This document shows, in pieces, positions 10,574-23,062 of a DNA stretch of 64,000 nucleotides. Location of the stretch: NCBI GenBank assembly GCA_003117195.1, contig BDSI01000001.1, positions 372,001 to 436,000 on the forward strand. Reading direction: 5' to 3'. Under the pieces are notes generated by a model. It had not been told where the DNA came from. It saw only the letters and a program-made list of their open reading frames with translations, and ran no database searches. This DNA is from Eudorina sp. 2006-703-Eu-15. Taxonomy: Eukaryota; Chlorophyta; Chlorophyceae; Chlamydomonadales; Volvocaceae. Positions within the stretch are counted from its first letter, which is position 1. Each line of letters begins with the position of its first letter. The position numbers were made by a program, and so were the translations under genes.

Positions 10574-13500
10574 ACCGGTGGCGGCGAAAGGTGAAGGAAA
10601 ACGCCAGGTACGATGTCGCGGCAGCGAAGTGCTGCTCGCGACTCGGTCATCTGCGTGACAAGCACCTGCGCCTGCACCTGCAGTGGCGTTCCTCACGCAC
10701 CGTGAGGACGATGTGAACACGACCGTAGTACACGAGTTAAGTCAGTACAATACTAATCCAACTGGTAAGGCTATCTGTGAATGGATGGCTGGGTAACTGC
10801 CAGCTGCCAGGAGCGCGATCTCTCTTGCTTGGCCACGGACTGCGCTCGCTCGTGCGATTGTGCCTGGAGGGTGCAAACCGCACCTGGAGGGTGTGAATCG
10901 CACGCGACATGCCACTGCTGGTGTAGGGCCGGGAGGTCATGCCGGTCAAGGCGGTTGGACGCGGCGGGGCGTGCGGCAGCTTCTTCGCGGCGGCGGCGCG
11001 TGGGTGGGCCTCGGCGGCGGCGGAGGCAGGGACCTCGGCGGAGGTGTGGGTGGCCTGCTGCGCGGCGGCGCTGTTCACCTCCTTCAAGTAAGCCTGCAGG
11101 GGAATCAACGACACGGGTATGAGTGAGCGAGCAAGCAGCATTGTACACGTACGTGTGCACACTGGGTTTCTCGCTCAACACACCGGGATGTTAGATCTGT
11201 ATACACCCAGGTGGTGGTGGGGGTGGTGGGTGGTACACCCAGGTGATGGTGAAACTTTTACACCCAGATTTCTTCTGTGGTTGTGGTTGTGAGCTCTCTT
11301 GCTTGCATGCTTGCGCGTTGTCCGTTACCCCAGCGCGACCGATACGGCAGTCTCGTGTATTATTGGTCGCACATCTGTCAGTGCTGTCTGCTGCGTCCCT
11401 GTTTTACTCTTACTGCCCGGCCCGTCCCGCCACGCCGCGCCGTACCTGAAGTTCCGACTTGAAAGCAATCTGGTCCGCCGACCCCGACACGTCCACGCAA
11501 CCGACCGGCCGCAGCTTTCCTCCCGCAGGTGTCCCTGGAGCAGCCTGCTCGCTGTCGCCCACAGACTGGCGGGCGGCCGCCGACGCCCCTGGCACGCCCC
11601 ACGTGCCGCTGGAAGCCAATGCGCGAGCGAGCGCAGTGCGGTTTGCCTGCGGGTTGTGCGACGTGCACGAAGGTAGACCGGCCTGTAAGCTTTAGACGGC
11701 GGGCTGGGCAGCTCTGTGACATACGGCCAGAGGTCGCGGGTGGCACCCACATTTGCCTTGCCTGGACCACCTCGAATGGCACCCACATTTGCCTTGCCTG
11801 GACCACCTCAAACTTCCCCCCACGCACAAACACACACAAACACGTTCGCGTTCCCGCATGACGGACCATCGTTGCTTCCGTGGACAACCGGCGCTTATGA
11901 TTCATTATGTACATCACAGGTCAGTAATCAATCCGTTTGCGCACGTGAAGCTCTTTCGTATTTAGTGTTTTGCTGTATGATTTGCCTTGCGGTGGTGGCG
12001 CGGTTGTCTCGTTCCCTGCGCCTACATATGGTAAGTATTTTCTTGCAGGTTATATGGTAAGTATATCTGCGCCTGGGTTCGGGCGGGCGGGCGGGTTGCA
12101 TTTCTCAACACACAAACACACACAATGTCGCTTAGCGCGGGTTTCCCTCCGGCTGAACGCACGCGCGCGTTTGGTTCCCAGCGACTCCTCCGCAGCTTCA
12201 GCACCTGAGACGTGAGTGTGTCCTGAGCATCCTGCGTCGAGGCTGCAGACCGAACTCCGCCACTCCGCCGCCCATCTGACTTGAGATCATGCTCCCGCGG
12301 GCCCGTCACGTTCTGTGTGGCAGCTGCCGGCGCAAGCAGACCGCTGGAGTTGGCCGTCTCGTAGGTCGATTTGGTCGACTCGCTCGACCGCGGGTTCATG
12401 CCCACATTCGGAGGGCCGGCGGCCTCCTCCCGGGTAATCGCCAAATCCACGGTCGCTGCAGCTGCAGCTGCGCCACCGGCTGCGCCGCGGACCGATTGGG
12501 CCGGCGCGAGCTGAAGGGCGACATCTGCCTCCTCCACATCTCCACCCAAGGGCTGACCCCCTGCCTCCTCCACGCGGTCCTTGCCGTCGGGTTTGCCGCC
12601 GGTGGCGTGGCCGCAGCGCCGGCGCCGGCGGCGGTACAGAGCCACCAGAGATGTGACGATGCCCACCAAGAGCAGCGCCCCGCCCACCGCCACCACGGTG
12701 GCGACCAGGGGTAGCACCCAGCGGTGGCTGTGGGCCGGTGGGGGCTCCGACTCCGACTTGGGGGGCGGTGGGGAAGGGCGCGGCAGCTGCACGTCGATGA
12801 CGAGGTCTGCAGCAGCGGGTGAGCAACCCCCGGGCAGGTGAGGCAATGAGCGGTGAGGCAGACCGGGGAGCGGTGGGCGACACGGCATGTCTCAGCACGT
12901 TCTGGGATGTGGGTGCGGGTGTGGGACTGTGGGTGTGAGACTGTGGGTGTGCAGGACGAACATTGGGAAATGCCGAGCTGTTGGACTACGAAGCAATCCC
13001 ACTGGAGATACCGGACTCGGACCTCGGGACCGGCAGCGACCCTTCATCCCCCGTCATCGGACCCAAATGAACAAACGAGATGGACGCTTCGGGGCTCGAA
13101 CCCCTGCAGCACGTGGCCAGTCGGCAACCAGCGCCTCCTCTGTGAGCCGTGACCAAACACCCACCCAGTGCGACCTGAGCCTGATCATCCCGTTTTCCCC
13201 GATCTCCCGTTTTAACGCCATGAGCGCGCACATGAACTAAAGCACTGAGTGAACCCGTCGGATTGAGTGGAGGTGCAGGCAGCGCCTGTCCAATCTGGTG
13301 TACCTTCCCGCAGCGGTGAATGGACGGACCAGGGTCACCCACCTGCGAGATCATCGTACGGCAGCCGGGTGTTCGGGTACGACAGGAGCGCCGCGCCGGC
13401 TGGCGCGTCCTGTGGCATCTTGCACGTGATCGTCACATTCGTACCACTCCATCCGTAGTGACGCGCAGTTGACAGCACCAGTTCGCCCGTACTGTAGTTG

Positions 13501-16500
13501 TACGACAGGATCTGCAGCGAAAAAAGGTCCACGTGAACGCATACCAATCAGCCATGACGCTTGCCATGGGACAGCCTGGGACAGCCTCGCCGCCTGGGAC
13601 AGCCTGGGACAGCCTCGCCGCCTGGGACAGCATCGTTTTCCCCCCTCGCGGTGCTTCCGATGCTTCAGCACGTCCATCCCATCCTACTACCCAGCTGGCT
13701 GCTGCCCTCACAGGAAGCTAGTGCGCCAGTGTGTGTCTCTTCAGTGTCCCATTGACATGCGGAATTCAGTGCGCAATTCAGTGCGACGAGGAGATTTAAT
13801 ACCCGTATGAGGTGCGGATTGCTCGGATGGCACGGCGCGTCCTATAGGTCGTTCGTCAGCCCTGCCGTACCGTCGAGGCGGCCGCGAAGGCCTGCAGTGC
13901 GGCTCGCGAGGCAGCTGTGTACGGCGGCTGCGGCTGGGGCCCCGGTACAGGCGCCGAGCCCGATCCCTGGCTCCCGGGACTCCCCGACGAGGCTCCCCTG
14001 AGGCTGCGGCGGCTTCTGGTAGTGGTTTCTTTCGTGGCGACTGCCGGCTTGAGATTGCTCTGATCCTCAAAAGCGCCGCCCCCGAAAAACACATCGAATG
14101 CATTCGCTCCGAATTGATTGGGCGGAGAAGGAGGTGATGTCGGCCAATACGGACCATCAGGCCAGCTGGGCGGCCGAGGCGGCCTTGGGGGACGCTGCGG
14201 CGGCTGGTTCGTTGGTTGCTGCGGCGTGTTCGGAAATACGGTGCTCTGATCTTCAAAAGCGCCGTCCCCGAAAAAAGCGCCGTATCCTCTCACATCGAAA
14301 CGATTGGGCGGAGGAGAAGCGACACCAGGCCTGCTCGGCGGCAGAGGCGGTCTTGGGGGACGCGGCGTCGGCGGCGGCTGGCTCGTGGTTGGTTGCAGCG
14401 GTGTGTCAGGAAAAACGTTGGTCTGATCCTCAAAAGCGCCGCCCCCGAAAAACACATCGAATGCATTCGCTCCGAATTGATTGGGCGGAGAAGGAGGTGA
14501 TGTCGGCCAATACGGACCATCAGGCCAGCTTGGCGGCCGAGGCGGCCTTGGGGGACGCTGCGGCGGCTGGTTCGTTGGTTGCTGCGGCGTGTTCGGAAAT
14601 ATGGTGCTCTGATCTTCAAAAGCGCCATCCCCGAAAAAAGCGCCGTATCCTCTCACATCGAAACGATTGGGCGGAGGAGAAGCGACACCAGGCCTGCTCG
14701 GCGGCAGAGGCGGTCTTGGGGGACGCGGCGTCGGCGGCGGCTGGCTCGTGGTTGGTTGCAGCGGTGTGTCAGGAAAGACGTTGGTCTGATCCTCAAAAGC
14801 ACCGCCCCCGAAAAACGCATCGAATGCATTCGCTCCGAACTGATTGGGCGGAGAAGGAGGTGATGTCGGCCAATACGGACCATCAGGCCAGCTTGGCGGC
14901 CGAGGCGGCCTTGGGGGACGCTGCGGCGGCTGGTTCGTTGGTTGCTGCGGCGTGTTCGGAAATATGGTGCTCTGATCTTCAAAAGCGCCATCCCCGAAAA
15001 AAGCGCCGTATCCTCTCACATCGAAACGATTGGGCGGAGGAGAAGCGACACCAGGCCTGCTCGGCGGCAGAGGCGGTCTTGGGGGACGCGGCGTCGGCGG
15101 CGGCTGGCTCGTGGTTGGTTGCAGCGGTGTTTTCGGCAAGACGTTGGTCTGATCCCCAAAAGCGCCGTTTCCGGAGGGCGGCTTCCCTCTTAAAGCCTTG
15201 GGCGGAGGAGGTGATGTCGGCCAATACGGAACATCAGGCCAGCTGGGCGGCCGAGGCGGCCTTGGGGGACGCTGCGGCGGCTGGTTCGTTGGTTGCTGCG
15301 GCGTGTTCGGAAATATGGTGCTCTGATCTTCAAAAACGCCGTCCCCGCGGTACGGGCGTACTGTGAACAGATCGGGTGGGTAAGGAGGCAAATGCCCAGC
15401 ATAGTCATCCAAGTCGGGGGGAGGCGCGGGTGAGGGCGGACTCGATGGCCAGTACGGAATGTCAGGCCAGCTGGGTGGTCTAGGCGGTGGGCTGGGTGGC
15501 ATGATAGTGAATAGCGCCGTAGGTGTGAGCGGTAAGATGCGGAACGGCAAATCCCGTCTCCGAAGGTAGGGCGGTGGGTTGATCACCGGAGGCGTTGGAG
15601 ATGGCCGTGCTGCCACTCGAGGCGGTGACGGCGGCGGCTGCGGCGGCAGACGGCGCTGCGCCTCCGCCATGGCCTCAGGCACGTGGTACAGCAGTACGGC
15701 AGCCACCAGAGCCCGCCACTCCCGCTCCGGAACCACCAGGGTGACATTCTCCAGCACCACTCGCGGCCTCAACTGTATGGAGGAGCTGCTGCTGCTGCTG
15801 TCACCGGCCGGCGCACTTCCCAGCAGGCCCAGGGCAGCCCGCTCTCCCGCACTAGGCTGGTACTGCAGGTCCTCGTCCGATCTGAAGGAGACAACAAGAG
15901 CGGGACGGAGTTCGAGGGAGTTGCTTGGCGCCCTAAATTGCGAGCCTGTGGGCCCGTTCCATGCGTGACGAGAACTTTGCTTCCCGGTAGTGGACGTGTG
16001 GGAAAGCCAGGGGGGGCAGGCGTTCAGCTTCATTCATGGCAGTTCCGATCTTCCCCGGTGTGGAGGGTGTGGGTGCACCCTCCTCCGGTGAATATCAAAT
16101 GCCCCCTGGCTGCTCCTCCAAAGCCACCCGTGCGCTTCCCGGGTTCAGCACCCACCAACGACGTCCAGCAGATTCCGTCGACTCAACCGCCGCGCCCCCG
16201 ATCGATCCCTATCCGCGTCATTATATACCTTGAATTCCAACGACAAACAGTAACTTCCCCAACACGTCCCATGGCAAGACATAAATGCTCTCATTGTTGG
16301 CGCCCTTGATCTCTCCTGGGCGGATACAGCTCATTTGGATGTCCAGTCTCACATCTCTGAATTTCCGTCCCTTCCTTGCTCCTCGCCTCCGTCCGATAGT
16401 CGCCATCATCACCCCATGCACACGCGCGCACGGCCCCACCCGTGCAGTGCCACCCTCTCCCGTCCCAGCTCGCACCTCCGCGCAAGCAACTACCGTGTTG

Positions 16501-19500
16501 CACCAGCCAAACAACGCGCACTCTCAAGCCATCGGCGCAGTCCAGCAACGAATGAAGAAACCATGATCCAGCTGACACACTCGCCCGATGAACCGCGAAT
16601 GGAACACAAAGCTGACATTGATCCCTGCCTACAGGCCCTGTGGGGCCGCTCGGGCTTCTGGGCAGTTTCTATTTTCACCGTCCCTCGACCTCACGACGCG
16701 GGCGCCTAGCGACAAGCGAATCATCGCCTGGGGACCAAGCACGCACCTGGGGCAGTCGAAGAGCCACAGCGGCAGCGTGCTGGTGGCCCAGGCAGCATCC
16801 GCCGACCGCAGCCGCTGAAGCTGTCGCTCCGTTGTGGGCACTGACAGGTTGTACAGCACCAGGTTCCGGAGCGTGATTGGCCGAGCCAGTGAGAAGCGCT
16901 GGACGTAACCCTGCAGACATTGCCCGCCCATCCGAGGCATGATGCCGAAATGGGTTCACGAAGTAGCTAGAAGGACCTTTTATTGGTTGCATTGAGGAGG
17001 TCCGTACATATCGTACGGCGGCGCCCTGTCGTCGCTCTATCTCAGCGTGCACAGCAGCAGCAGGCACATTTACAATCGCCAGGTCGGCCCCTGCCCAGGT
17101 CGCTGCCAGCAGGTTAGCCAAGCAAAGGTCGGTGTGCACACGCACGCGATATTCGGCAGCTACATGCACGGAAGCTACATGAATTCCCACAAGCTATCGC
17201 CTGATAACACAGTTTGGGCCTCTCTTGACACACAGCAGCAATGGCGCCTGCGAGCGCTTTTGCCAGGCAGGCATCGAAAAGCGCGAGCTCCTTTTGCCCG
17301 CACTGCTGGCTGGCTAGCCAGTGGTACGCCAAGCACAGAAGGGCAGGCACGCAAGGTAGTCAAGAACGCAGCAGACAGATCGACGGGAGGACGGGTCGCT
17401 ACCCTTTGACTGCCCTTTCGTGTTCTTTGGGGGTACCCGCCCAGCAGAGGAAAGGGAGGCACCTGCCTGCAGGTTCGCGAAGGCCCGCCCCTCGCCGCCG
17501 CCGCCGCCGCTGCTGCTCCCCAGCAGGCCCCCGAGGGGGATCCCCATAGCTGCGCCATCCACGGCGCACGTCGCCGCGGACGCCAGGGCACCGCCCCCCG
17601 AGATGTTGACCCGTGGGACGCTCCCACCAGCACCGTCAGAACCGGCCTCGCCATCCGCCCTGCGTGGCATACACGTCCTTCGTTAGATTCGTTGATTTGC
17701 TGTAGCACTGTGTAGCACTGTGTCGATTGAATTATCGACGAGCGGCCAAATGATGATGGTGAAACTTAGCATACAAGCAAGCGGGCGCCCAGCTGACGTA
17801 CATGTACGGCAGTGACTAACAGTAAGCACACAAAAGTGCGATACTGATTGAGGCGACTGGCATGCCGCAAATCAAGCAACAGGCCAAATGCAATCTGCCG
17901 AGACTGCTTTCACTTGATTTGCGGCGTGCCCAAAGTCCCAATCAGTATCGCACACCACGCGCGCAACGTATGGTAGCTGTTGGTTATGCGCACGCGGCGG
18001 CCACCAACGACGGACCACATCTCCATGCATGGGACGGGGTGGCGGCCGAGGGCCGGGCGGTCTCCCGAGAGGCCCGGACGACCCGCCGACGGACCGCACC
18101 TCCATATCAGGACGTTGGGGTTGTACCCCGGCCGCGAGCCGCATGCCTCCAGGGCCGACAGCGCCTGCATCACGTCCGGGGCCACCTGCAGGCCTCCCGG
18201 ACCCTGCGTGCACGTCCGCGTGGCGACGAGCGTTACCACTAGCCGGCTACACAAGCCCTTGCTGGGCGCACTCGCTTGAACACCAAGGACCGATAATAAC
18301 ACCGCAGCGCGAGACACGCCTTACTGAGCGCGTCGCACATGCACAGATAGGGAACAAGGAAATTGTTGCAACGCCAGATTTGAAAAACCCAACTTTCGAC
18401 ACATAAGGAAATTGGCATATCGGGGTCGCGCGCCACTTTCATGCTTGCGACCTGAGGTGTTTTTGCGCTTGCGGACTTCCATTCGAAACCGACCATGGCA
18501 ATTTTCCCTCATTACGCGCTGTGCGTGGTTGCGCGGTTGCTAGATGTATGGTTGCAGCCGTGCGCGGTGCCGGGCACAATAAGAGTGCGTGCGTGCGTGC
18601 CTGGCTGTCATCGCACGTCATGAGGAAGCCTTATTACGTTTCGGCCCTTGAGAGTGCACACAGCCAGTGCCCAGATAGATGCCGTACATGCATGGCGCCG
18701 TACGTACAGGTGCTGAACGTACCAGGGTATCATAGCTAGCTAGGAAATAAATATAATGTATTTCCTATTGTGGCGGTGCCCCGGTGGCCTGTGTGCAGAT
18801 GGATGATGCTGAGAAGGCTTCTCGAGACGACGCCAGCCAGGCCCTTTCCTACTGATGCTAACAGGTGCAGTATTTGATGACAGATAGGATATAATCGCGC
18901 GCAGAATCCTCAAAGAGGTGGCTGATGAACGTGAGAACGTCTCACCCATTGGCTGGCTGTGCTGTTGTCGAACGGCGACAGCAGCTGCGGCAGCCAGACA
19001 AGGGACTGGGGCATCAGGGCCTGCGGCTGAAGCTGATCAGCTTCAGATACAGGTACTGCGGCGGTCGCATCCTGGTAGCTGGTGGCCGACCGGAGGGTGC
19101 AGTTGGTCATTGACACCTACACCATCACAAAGTTGGGGTTGAATTTTAGGGTTCAATGGCTCAAAATGGGATCCAAACAATCAAACAGTTCAAATTCAGA
19201 ACATACCACCCAAAAACTCGGGTGTCCTGGAAGCTATTACAATCATGATGATATGAACCTGAATGAAGGCTCACGCCTTGTGCTTGTGCTGAGGCATGTG
19301 TTCAGGACATTTATTACGTGGAGTGAAATCGATCCGCCGCCCATCCACGCCGTTTCCCACTTCGTCGTTATCGTGCACAAATTCCGCGTCTTCGTGCTTG
19401 CGTACATGTGTCCTATTACCAACGACCCAAAAAACCAGCCCTTGGATGCACCCGCCGCACCTCCGATCTCAGCTTGAGCTGGCGCAGCGCCAAAACGTCC

Positions 19501-22500
19501 CCCGGTGCGTTTCCACTGCTGCTGCTGGGACGCGGCTCCAGGGAAGAGCTCTACAGCACACATGTGTGCGTGCGTGTCAGCAATCGCCCATATCCGCCCA
19601 AACCAAACCGAATCCACGTCGTAGAACAGCGCACGACACAGATACATGCATACGGTGCGTGATGATACCATACGCACGGCAACTGATACCAGGCAAGCAG
19701 AGGCGCGGGGCGGGGCGGGATCATCACAAACGCCCAAACCTATGTTGGAAAATACTGTGCACGGATAAGTACCGTAGATGGCGCAGACAGGTCTGCCCGC
19801 ACGCAGGCAGCCAAGGCAGCAAGTAAGGTCCATTGCCGTGGTCGTCCCCGGCACTCACTTCGATGACATAGTCGCCCGACGAGCTCCAAGGCCAGGTATT
19901 GGTGCTGTTGCGGTCCAACGTTGCCGAAAGAAACTTCAGCTCCTCCTCCGGTACGACAACAGTGCACCTGGCAAGCTTCACCTGCGTGTAGCCGCTGACC
20001 GTGTAGCCCCTGACGAGCTTGAAGCTATGCATGGCGACGGCCAGCAAGGTCATCGAGTCCAGCGGTGCAGGAGCGAGCGGCAGGTTCACCAGCGCGAGGT
20101 CGTACAGTGACACCGTGGGCAGACTGCCCAACAACAGGTGTTGACCGGCGGCACTGCTGCTGCTGCTGGAGCTGTTGTCTGGCGAACCGTAGTCAGCGAC
20201 ATTTGCATAGCTGGTGCCGCCGCTGCTTGAGAGCATTGCGCTCAGCGCCGCACCATTGTTGACCGGCAGGTCCAGAGTCCACGCGCTGGCGATTCCGGCC
20301 AGGTCCAGTCGAGTGGTGTTGGCCCGGGCCGGGTCCCCAAGCAGGAACAGCTGCTGCGATTCCCTGACATGGAGCTGCGCCTGAGGGCAATAATACATCA
20401 AAATATCACATTGATTGCTTATCTGCGCAGTACGTAGTCTGTGATCCACCATGCATACCTACACACATACCTACACATACCTACACACCTAGGCGTACGA
20501 CTCCCTGCTAAGAGCCGGACTACCGGCTTGGGCGTCGCCCAGTTTACGTGCCTGGCGGGAACCCCCATGAGGGGACACCCCAGGTGCTGCAAGGAAATGA
20601 GGGAGGGCGGCAATCCCAGGCCCACGAGGCACTGGCGCTGCACGGGGCCCAGCCGAAGACGAGACGGCATGGCTGAGGCCTTTGTTTTCGTAGCGATGCC
20701 GCGGTGCTTTCCAGGCCGCGCGAGTGCTCTAGGTCGAGCAAGGGGGGATGCGGCCCCTCACGCCCCTCTCCCTCCCCCGCATAGGGAGGACAGTGCTTCG
20801 GCGGTCTTTCCGTTAGGGCTGGGTTAGCAGCCCTTGGCCAGCGTCAGGCCCGGTCAGATATGTAACAACCACACCTACACCTACACACACACACACGCCC
20901 ACACACACATGCCCGCCACTGCAAACCAGCCATGGAGCATTGCGACCCACCCACCCACCCAGCAGCTAGTTATTTAGTAGCTGGCTGCGTTTTTGCTCCT
21001 GCGGTCAGCTCGTACCGCAAAAGCTGTACATACAGGGCTTGTCACTCACAACAAAACGAGGTAACACACTCACCGGCTGCCACATGCCATTCGTCGGCAG
21101 CGCCACGTCCGCAACGACCGACAGCAACACTGTGGTCGCCCTATCAGCCCCAAGGGCGTCACGTGCCGCCACGAAGAGCTCTGGCCCGCTCCTCACCACC
21201 CGGGCGGCACACGGCGGCGATGCCATGTGCGAGCCGACGAACCGCAGGGTCACATTCCGCCATCGGATTGGTCCGCCCGTGCCTGCGGTGCCATCGACGC
21301 CCCGCCCCCTGGACGTCATGTTGTAGATGCGCAGGATGCCCTTCTTTACCTCCACCGCTGGGTTGTACCCCCACTTGTCAGGGTCACACAGGGTCTTCAG
21401 CAGCTGACGGAGGCCTGTGTCTCGGAGGAACACGACCACGTTCTCCATCAGGAGTGTGGCGTTGGGAGCGAGGCGGATGTGGTACGGAGCCAGCTGCGCA
21501 AGCGTTGAGCCCACCATCGCTTTGTCGTCGAACGACCACAGATACAACGTCATGGACCGCAGTGTCAGTGCTTGCCCTGCGCGTCGTAATTCGTTCAAAG
21601 ACGCAGAACGGAAAGCTTGGCAGACAGATTGGCGGACAGGCAGACAGATAGACAGACAGATAGACAGACGGATAGGTAGACAGATAGATTGACAGGTAGA
21701 TATGCACATAGACAGATCGATAGACAGGTAGAGACACGGAGCAGCTGAAATTCCCTGTGGCTGGGCGGAATCGATGTCTACGTGCCTAGCTAAGTGGCAG
21801 CAGGTGCGCGGCGGAGCCGCAGCCCAACGGACGTACACAGACACACATCAAAGGAGTGTAACCATCAGAGGAGTGCAGTGAGTCATAAGGCATACCCACA
21901 TCGCAAAGGGGGCCAGCAGGGATCGCTGTATATCACATCCCCCCTCAAATGCCGGCCTCGGTGGGGTCAGTACGTACAGCCCACTCCCGATGCCCGGGCG
22001 CGCATATGGCCATGGGGCCAGGCCGGAGGAGATGCAAAACGCGCATCTGCATCACACAATCCCTGGCAGCACCCCGCCGCCGCACCAGTCGTAATTACTC
22101 GTACTAAAAGTCGTACAACCCGCAACATCGCGCAGCTCATGCGCCACACACGACTCGAAGAACGAGTTTGCGTGGGCTGGCATGCTGCTGATGACCTCCA
22201 CTCCTCCCTCCGGGACACACTCACATACATACGTGCAACAACCATGGGCTTTGTTAGCAACCCAGCAACATATATGCACCCTTTCTGATAATATATGCCG
22301 TACACGCCAACCCAGCCAACCTGCACCCCCCGATAAACAACGCACACACAGGCGTGCGCGTACCTGCGTCCAGCCAAATGTAGTAACTTGGGAGTTCCTG
22401 CCAGAAGATCGCCGAAAACACAGTGCTGCTGTTCTTCGTGTCGTAATCATCATAATACGTCGGGTAGTACGCACCGAAGCTGTCCAGTGCCCAAGCCTCG

Positions 22501-23017
22501 AGGACTAGATCAGAGGGTATACGAGCACCAAAGCCGACCAGCTCGACGGTCTGGTTTCCCAGCCTGACCGGCTCGTTGCTGGGTCGTAGCTCAATGGCGG
22601 TGATGTTGGGCAACATGGCGAACGAGCCCCCAAAGACACGTCGGACTGGAAATGTAGTCGTGAAGGGCTTCGCCGGGTTCGGGCAGCGAGGGGTTGCGTG
22701 CGTGGGGACGGACGGACGGGGTGGCATGGCGGGCCGGATTTGACCGTTGTGGTACGGGGCGGGGGATGGAAAGGTACAGCATGGACGCGCGCGGAACGGG
22801 CAAGCAAGAGAGCGTATCTGGTAGAAACAAGAAGCCGCCTGCTGATGTACGTGCAGTAGGGTGCGGTTAAATGTGGGCTCGTGGCGGCGAGATTGTAGGC
22901 CATAACAGTAGGGACGGCGCTGTGGTGACTGTTATATATAGGGAGGGCTGCTCTATACATCTGACCGGGGATGACGTAGACCACACATAAAGACACAGAG
23001 CACTCAATAATAACAGC

Positions 23018-23062
<45 letters not shown>

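Noticed and set aside
13092..13130. tRNA-like gene or SINE head on the minus strand (GGTTCGAGCCC with an A-box-like TGGTTGCCGACTGG)
   Set aside because: The two boxes are only about 28 bp apart, the T stem does not pair fully, and no acceptor stem can be drawn.
14098..15366. 422-codon plus-strand open frame
   Set aside because: It is the antisense of the Pro-rich receptor exon and stays open only because the 363-bp repeat period is divisible by three.
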